This document shows positions 59,428-64,000 of a stretch of 64,000 nt of DNA, piece by piece. The position numbers and the translations under genes were made by a program. Under the pieces are notes generated by a model. The model saw only the letters and a list, made by a program, of their open reading frames with translations, did not search any database and was not told the origin of the DNA. The stretch comes from Bhargavaea cecembensis. Lineage in GTDB: Bacteria > Bacillota > Bacilli > Bacillales_A > Planococcaceae. The DNA lies in assembly GCF_001619585.1 (NCBI RefSeq), contig NZ_LQNT01000009.1, positions 248,001 through 312,000 of the forward strand, written 5' to 3'. Within the stretch, counting starts at the first letter, position 1. Every line of letters starts with the position of its first letter.

Positions 59428-60321
59428 GTGTATACCGTCATTATCTGGTGCCTCATCGCACTGTTTCTCCTCCAGCCGGGCCTTGCCCGCGAAGGGGCTG
59501 TGTTCGGCATTGAGCTGTTTACGGAAGCCTTGCTCCCCTACCTGCTTCCATATCTGATCTTGACCCAGTGGCTGCTCCGCCTGCCCGGCAAAGAGCCGAA
59601 GAAACGGACAGGCACCTACTGGAAAACGTATCTGTTGGGAGCGTTTGGCGGATTCCCGGTAGGGGCCGTCTCCGTATCGCACCAGGTCAGGGACGGACGG
59701 CTGTCAAAACGGGAAGGCGCACTGCTGACCGCCATCTGCCACGCACCAAGTTCAATGCTGCTGATCGGTTATGTCGGCAATGAGCTGTTCGGACGCGCCT
59801 CTGTCGGCTGGCTTCTCATGGCCGTCATCCACGGGCTCAATCTCATCTTTCTCCTTATTCTGTCCATCCGTACGACCCTTCATCCTGAACACCGGCAGGC
59901 TTCCGCAGATATTCCGAAAAGAAAAACAGGATCCCCGCTGACCGAAAGCCTGAGGGAAAGTTCTCAGACCATTGTGCTCGTCGCAACGACCGTCGTCTTT
60001 TTTTCCGCCGTCGGAACTGTGGCGGCAGACCTGCTGGCCAGACTGAGCCCATTGGATATACAGACGGCAGGCATGGCGGTGTTCCCACTGTTTGAAATGA
60101 CCGCGGGCCTTCAGACAGCCCATGACTTGTTCTCGGGGATGGACCTGCATGCTGCGCTGACTGCACTCATCTTATCCATGAACGGCCTCAGCATTCATCT
60201 CCAGGTTGCGGTCATCGCCCGGGGCGCCGGTATCCGGATGCGGTGGTATGCCGTGGCCCGCCTTGCGCACATGGTGATCGTTCCGCCCGTGTTCATGTTG
60301 CTGCTATCCATCTGGAACTGA
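59428..60321 (+). CDS. ylbJ: YlbJ-like sporulation integral membrane protein
   Basis: A 297-residue polytopic membrane protein with about 7 hydrophobic segments. The pattern LLGAFGGFPVGAVSVSHQVRDGRLSKREGALLTAICHAPSSMLLIGYV fits the Gate/nucleoside-recognition domain of YlbJ, but the protein is about 100 residues shorter than B. subtilis YlbJ. Position between sepM and coaD is the ylbJ position. The start is GTG at 59428, with GAGGGAG 12 bases upstream, which is rather far. Identity rests mainly on context. Confidence 0.6.
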   Translation: MYTVIIWCLIALFLLQPGLAREGAVFGIELFTEALLPYLLPYLILTQWLLRLPGKEPKKRTGTYWKTYLLGAFGGFPVGAVSVSHQVRDGRLSKREGALLTAICHAPSSMLLIGYVGNELFGRASVGWLLMAVIHGLNLIFLLILSIRTTLHPEHRQASADIPKRKTGSPLTESLRESSQTIVLVATTVVFFSAVGTVAADLLARLSPLDIQTAGMAVFPLFEMTAGLQTAHDLFSGMDLHAALTALILSMNGLSIHLQVAVIARGAGIRMRWYAVARLAHMVIVPPVFMLLLSIWN

Positions 60322-60325
60322 CGGG

Positions 60326-60366
60326 AAAAGCGCCCAAGTCAGCCTGCTGGCTTTCCGGGCGCTTTT
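60326..60366. terminator. Bidirectional terminator between ylbJ-like gene and coaD
   Basis: A 10-bp stem AAAAGCGCCC / GGGCGCTTTT with flanking A and T runs serves both convergent genes. Confidence 0.9.
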
Positions 60367-60379
60367 TCGGCATTTATCG

Positions 60380-61445
<1,066 letters not shown>

Positions 61446-61462
61446 TTTCTCACCTTCCTGTT

Positions 61463-61492
61463 TTGCGCTAAGCCCTGCCCTGCCGGTATGAT
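61463..61492 (+). promoter_or_regulatory. Possible promoter of the small DUF gene
   Basis: TTGCGC, 18 bases and TATGAT lie 28 bases upstream of the start at 61520, in the 74-base divergent gap with rsmD. Confidence 0.4.
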
Positions 61493-61519
61493 AGGATGAG
61501 CAGAGAAAGGAGGATCCGC

Positions 61520-61903
61520 ATGATCACACAACGATTTATCGAACTGGGTGAAGGGCTGGGCGACGTCTTTGAGCTGTGCGAGCTGATCCGCACAAATTCC
61601 GGCCGACTTCACCGCGCCTTCATCTTCACGACAGGCAAAAGCGGCATTCTGTCTCCGGCCGTGGCCTTTAATCCTGCCGGAGAGGGCAGTTTCATGCCGA
61701 TCTACATCTGCCGGGAAGGCATCCGGGGCGGCAGCAAAGAAAGTGCCCGCATCACCCGCTTCCGGGAAGCCGCTGAAGAAGCCGGCGCCATTCCCGTCAC
61801 AGTGGAAGTCCGACCATCAACAGACTTTTCCGACCGCGATCAGCACTACAGGCACATCACCGGCATTCTTCGGCTCAATCACCTGATTCCGCCGCTCCGG
61901 TGA
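61520..61903 (+). CDS. Small conserved protein of unknown function (DUF7147-like)
   Basis: A 127-residue protein with no signal peptide, membrane segment or clear catalytic motif. It starts MITQRFIELGEGLGDVFELC, and a positive, flexible middle (CREGIRGGSKESARITRFRE) is followed by an Asp/His-rich stretch. AAAGGAGG lies 6 bases before the ATG at 61520. I believe it matches a family found beside ylbG in Bacillales, but I cannot confirm this. Its stop is one base from the ylbG stop on the other strand, with no terminator between. Confidence 0.6.
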   Translation: MITQRFIELGEGLGDVFELCELIRTNSGRLHRAFIFTTGKSGILSPAVAFNPAGEGSFMPIYICREGIRGGSKESARITRFREAAEEAGAIPVTVEVRPSTDFSDRDQHYRHITGILRLNHLIPPLR

Positions 61904-61904
61904 A

Positions 61905-62183
61905 TCAGATTCCGCCCTTGTAGTCATACTCTTTCGCCTTGTCGGGCTTCGCATTCTCGAATTCCGTTTTGATAAACGGCTTCATCGAGAGCTGGACCGA
62001 TCGGACATACTGGAGTTTCTCAAGTTTTCTGGCCGTCTCATCCGCATCTTCAAGATTGCAGTACAGTACGGCATACTTCATCCGCTTGGAAATATATTGG
62101 ACATGCCCATATTTCCTGAGCGCCTTCACCTGTTTCAGATGGTGAAGGTGGACGACGATTCCGCGCCGCTCAATCATGATCAT
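61905..62183 (-). CDS. ylbG: YlbG-family protein (DUF2129)
   Basis: A 92-residue protein with the family start ERRGIVVHLHHLKQVKALRKYG and HVQYISKRMKYAVLYC. The family accompanies ylbF; its role is not known. ATG 62183 or ATG 62177 may be used. It is convergent with the small DUF gene. Confidence 0.88.
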   Translation of the reverse strand: MIMIERRGIVVHLHHLKQVKALRKYGHVQYISKRMKYAVLYCNLEDADETARKLEKLQYVRSVQLSMKPFIKTEFENAKPDKAKEYDYKGGI

Positions 62184-62243
62184 CCCTACTTTCTTACCAT
62201 ACAGAATACCATAAGCCGGAAAAACACGGCAACCGGACAGAGA

Positions 62244-62272
62244 ATGACACGGAAACCGGTTTCTTTTATACT
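62244..62272 (+). promoter_or_regulatory. Sigma-A promoter of the GDPD gene
   Basis: ATGACA, 17 bases and TATACT, 36 bases upstream of the start at 62308. Confidence 0.75.
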
Positions 62273-62307
62273 TAAACTAGTTTTCTCGGATACAGGGAGG
62301 GGTCTGC

Positions 62308-63246
62308 ATGACAAAGAAGAAAAAAGTCGCCCTGACGGTTGCAGCGGCCGGAGCCGCCGCCTGGGCCGGTTCGAAAATCTTATCGAAGCCCGAGGGCCGG
62401 ACATCCGTCCCTGCCCTGGATTACGATGTCCCGATCATCCTGGCCCACAGAGGCGGAGCAGGACTTGCACCGGAAAATACGATGGCCGCTTTTGAGCGGG
62501 CCGCCGGACTTGGCGTTCACGGATTTGAAATCGATGTTCACCTTACCAAGGACGAGGAAGTGATTGTCTTCCATGATGAGACGCTCGGGCGGACAACCGA
62601 CCTGGACGGCCGTCCGGGCGACTATACGCTGGCCGAGCTTGAGGAAGCGGATTTCGGATACCATCATGCAGGCGCAGACGGTTCCTACCCGTTCAGGGGA
62701 AAAGCCGGCGGAGCCGTTCCGCTCCGGAGACTTCTCGAAGACTTCCCCCATATGCTGGTCAATATTGACATGAAAGATGCGCCGGATACATACGAAGGCG
62801 GCCTGCTGCCTTCAAAGCTCTGGCGGGTTATTGAGGAAGCGGATGCACGGCATAGGGTGGTCGTCACCAGCTTTCATGACAGCCAGATTGACAGGTTCAA
62901 CCTGTATGCCAGAAATCAGATTGCCCTCGGTGCCGGAGAACAGGAAGTCAGGAGGGCATATCTCGCCTTTGCCAGCGGTTTTGGCCACCTATACCAGCCG
63001 AACGCCGATGTGTTCCAGATTCCGGTCCGGTCCGGCATGTTCCCGCTCGATCTTCCGCCGTTCATCCGTTTTCTCGGGCGGCTCAATATTCCGGTCCATT
63101 ACTGGACGATCAATGACCGTCCCACCATGGAGCGGCTGATTGCGGCCGGCGCAAAGGGAATCATTACGGACAGGCCGGATCTTGCCGCAGGACTGGCAGG
63201 CGGACCGGAGGAAGAACCCGAAGACTCACAGGACGGCTTGGAGTAA
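62308..63246 (+). CDS. Glycerophosphodiester phosphodiesterase family protein
   Basis: A 312-residue GDPD TIM-barrel protein. A short N-terminal hydrophobic segment (VALTVAAAGAAAWAGS, residues 7-22) is probably a membrane anchor. Catalytic and metal residues are in ILAHRGGAGLAPENTMAAFE (His and Glu), EIDVHLTKDEEVIVFHDETLGRTT, and LVNIDMKD. A cleaved glycerophosphodiester yields glycerol-3-phosphate and an alcohol; teichoic acid or membrane-lipid turnover is a plausible use. The C-terminus is acidic (EEEPEDSQDGLE). It is a single-gene unit absent from the B. subtilis order here. Confidence 0.88.
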   Translation: MTKKKKVALTVAAAGAAAWAGSKILSKPEGRTSVPALDYDVPIILAHRGGAGLAPENTMAAFERAAGLGVHGFEIDVHLTKDEEVIVFHDETLGRTTDLDGRPGDYTLAELEEADFGYHHAGADGSYPFRGKAGGAVPLRRLLEDFPHMLVNIDMKDAPDTYEGGLLPSKLWRVIEEADARHRVVVTSFHDSQIDRFNLYARNQIALGAGEQEVRRAYLAFASGFGHLYQPNADVFQIPVRSGMFPLDLPPFIRFLGRLNIPVHYWTINDRPTMERLIAAGAKGIITDRPDLAAGLAGGPEEEPEDSQDGLE

Positions 63247-63267
63247 ACCCTGGATCATCATATTCCT

Positions 63268-63306
63268 GAAAAAAAGGAGATGCCGAGGGCTCTCCTTTTT
63301 TTTTAT
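63268..63306 (+). terminator. Rho-independent terminator of the GDPD gene
   Basis: AAAAAGGAGA / TCTCCTTTTT with a 10-base loop and a T-rich tail, 22 bases after the stop. A near copy of this hairpin lies at 63538-63564. Confidence 0.9.
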
Positions 63307-63354
63307 TTGCTAGTAAAAAATTAGTTCCAAACAGTTGCTTTAGAATAAAGTGCT

Positions 63355-63422
63355 GTTGATTACCGTTAGCGGAGGCTTTCCCGCGGGAAAGCGAGGAGTC
63401 CCCGCTCTTCACTCCAATCAAC
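63355..63422. repeat. Intergenic palindromic repeat-like element
   Basis: A 68-base stretch bounded by GTTGATT and AATCAAC with an inner perfect palindrome CTTTCCCGCGGGAAAG (63376-63391). The pattern of GTTGATT..GCGGGAAAGCGAGGAGTC..ACTCC AATCAAC resembles short interspersed repeats common between genes in Bacillaceae and relatives. GC-rich sequence resembling its decay continues to about 63480. Only one copy was seen in this window. Confidence 0.6.
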
Positions 63423-63488
63423 CATTCAAGAGACATTGTATGGATTGAAGCGAGGGCCCGCAGGAAATCCGGAGGATTTTCAAGAAAA

Positions 63489-63534
63489 GAAAAAACTGCA
63501 GACAAAGGAGCCACACACTCACTTTGTCTGCAGT
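63489..63534 (-). terminator. Rho-independent terminator of the ylbF transcript
   Basis: On the minus strand ACTGCAGACAAA / TTTGTCTGCAGT with a 16-base loop followed by TTTTTTC. Eleven of its stem bases equal those of the ileS terminator. Confidence 0.92.
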
Positions 63535-63537
63535 ATG

Positions 63538-63564
63538 AAAGGAGACGCCGCCGGCATCTCCTTT
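63538..63564. repeat. Hairpin near-copy of the GDPD terminator
   Basis: AAAGGAGA / TCTCCTTT with a GCCG-containing loop, directly after the ylbF stop. On the plus strand it nearly repeats the hairpin at 63268-63306 in stem and part of the loop, so the two flank the palindromic element. Confidence 0.6.
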
Positions 63565-63572
63565 TTCTGTAT

Positions 63573-64000
63573 TCAAGCACTGCAGGAACAGCCGCCGCCC
63601 GTGCCGCAGCTTCCGCCGCATGCTGAGCCGGTCTCGAAGAACGGGTTGCTTACCGGGACCTTGACGGATTCTGAAACAGTCTTTCCGATCAGCAGGCTCA
63701 CTTCGTCCAGAAGGTCCTGGAGATCGTTCTCAGCCATTTTGAGGGCGGCCACTTTGTCATTCAGGTCAAGTTCCCGCTTTTTCGTACGGACTTCCCTCAT
63801 GACGGTACTGTAGTCGGGATGATAGCGGCCGAACCGCTGAACCTCCTCGTACTGTTCCTTCAGTCTTGCAAAATCAGCGATCTCCCGCACAAGGCCGGGA
63901 TCGGAATAAACTCTATGATGGGCAAGCCGGTAAGCCTCCGCCGTTTCGGAGGAGACGATCATCCGGCTGAGCAGTTCGGATTCCTCGATGACTCGCAGCC
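63573..64000 (-). CDS. ylbF: YlbF, regulator of RNase Y and sporulation (start beyond window edge)
   Basis: At least 141 residues are visible and the frame stays open to the window edge (VIEESELLSRMIVSSETAEA), so the start lies outside. LKEQYEEVQRFGRYHPDY, KKRELDLNDKVAALK and VKVPVSNPFFE match YlbF closely. The C-terminus is a Cys cluster, CGGSCGTGGGCSCS, that binds a [4Fe-4S] cluster in the YlbF-YmcA-YaaT complex, which adjusts RNase Y specificity and helps Spo0A activation. Two hairpins follow the stop. Confidence 0.92.
   Translation of the reverse strand, partial: LRVIEESELLSRMIVSSETAEAYRLAHHRVYSDPGLVREIADFARLKEQYEEVQRFGRYHPDYSTVMREVRTKKRELDLNDKVAALKMAENDLQDLLDEVSLLIGKTVSESVKVPVSNPFFETGSACGGSCGTGGGCSCSA

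Overview
The window is a chromosomal segment of a GC-rich, endospore-forming member of the Bacillales (Firmicutes). Gene order follows Bacillus subtilis almost throughout: priA-def-fmt-rsmB-prpC-prkC, the pyr operon, ileS-lspA, divIVA-ylmHG-sepF-ylmEC, sigG-sigE-spoIIGA, ftsZA, the division and cell wall (dcw) cluster, bshC-panE, rsfA, rpmF-ylbN, tmcAL, sepM, coaD-rsmD and ylbGF. Sporulation genes (spoIIGA, sigE, sigG, spoVD, a spoVE-type gene, ylbJ-like, rsfA, a cotA-type laccase) argue for a spore former. High GC and the compact dcw cluster suggest a Planococcaceae-like lineage; that placement is inference. No phage, IS, integron, CRISPR, tRNA or rRNA was seen.

Layout. 1-8.4 kb (minus): gmk-rpoZ-coaBC-priA-def-fmt-rsmB-prpC-prkC, tightly overlapping, with prkC cut by the window edge. 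8.5-12.4 kb (plus): rqcH (ribosome quality control) and a CotA-type multicopper oxidase with a long acidic C-terminal tail. 12.5-24.2 kb (minus): the complete pyrimidine operon pyrR-pyrP-pyrB-pyrC-carA-carB-pyrK-pyrD-pyrF-pyrE, with a strong promoter and two PyrR-type attenuators. 24.2-32.2 kb: rluD, lspA, T-box-controlled ileS, divIVA, ylmH, ylmG, sepF, yggS, ylmC. 32.4-35 kb: sigG, sigE, spoIIGA. 35-48.2 kb: ftsZ, ftsA and the dcw cluster back to mraZ. 48.5-51.5 kb: bshC, a DUF3397 gene, panE. 51.5-56 kb: an acyl-CoA carboxylase trio with a catabolite-repression site on its promoter, rsfA, and an enoyl-CoA hydratase. 56-64 kb: rpmF, ylbN, tmcAL, sepM, ylbJ-like, coaD, rsmD, a small DUF gene, ylbG, a GDPD phosphodiesterase, an intergenic repeat-like element, and ylbF cut by the right edge.

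The strongest oddity is carA. This otherwise full-length small subunit of carbamoyl-phosphate synthetase has Asn where the glutaminase Cys nucleophile belongs and Asp where the catalytic His belongs. It is predicted to be unable to hydrolyse glutamine, so the pyrimidine pathway would have to use free ammonia or a second synthetase. Other points of interest are the laccase tail, a hairpin that hides the sigG ribosome binding site, a perfect cre site on the acyl-CoA carboxylase promoter, a sigma-H-like promoter before ftsAZ, a sigma-E-like promoter before spoVD, and genes missing from otherwise conserved neighbourhoods (murG, murB, rlmN, pgeF, remA).
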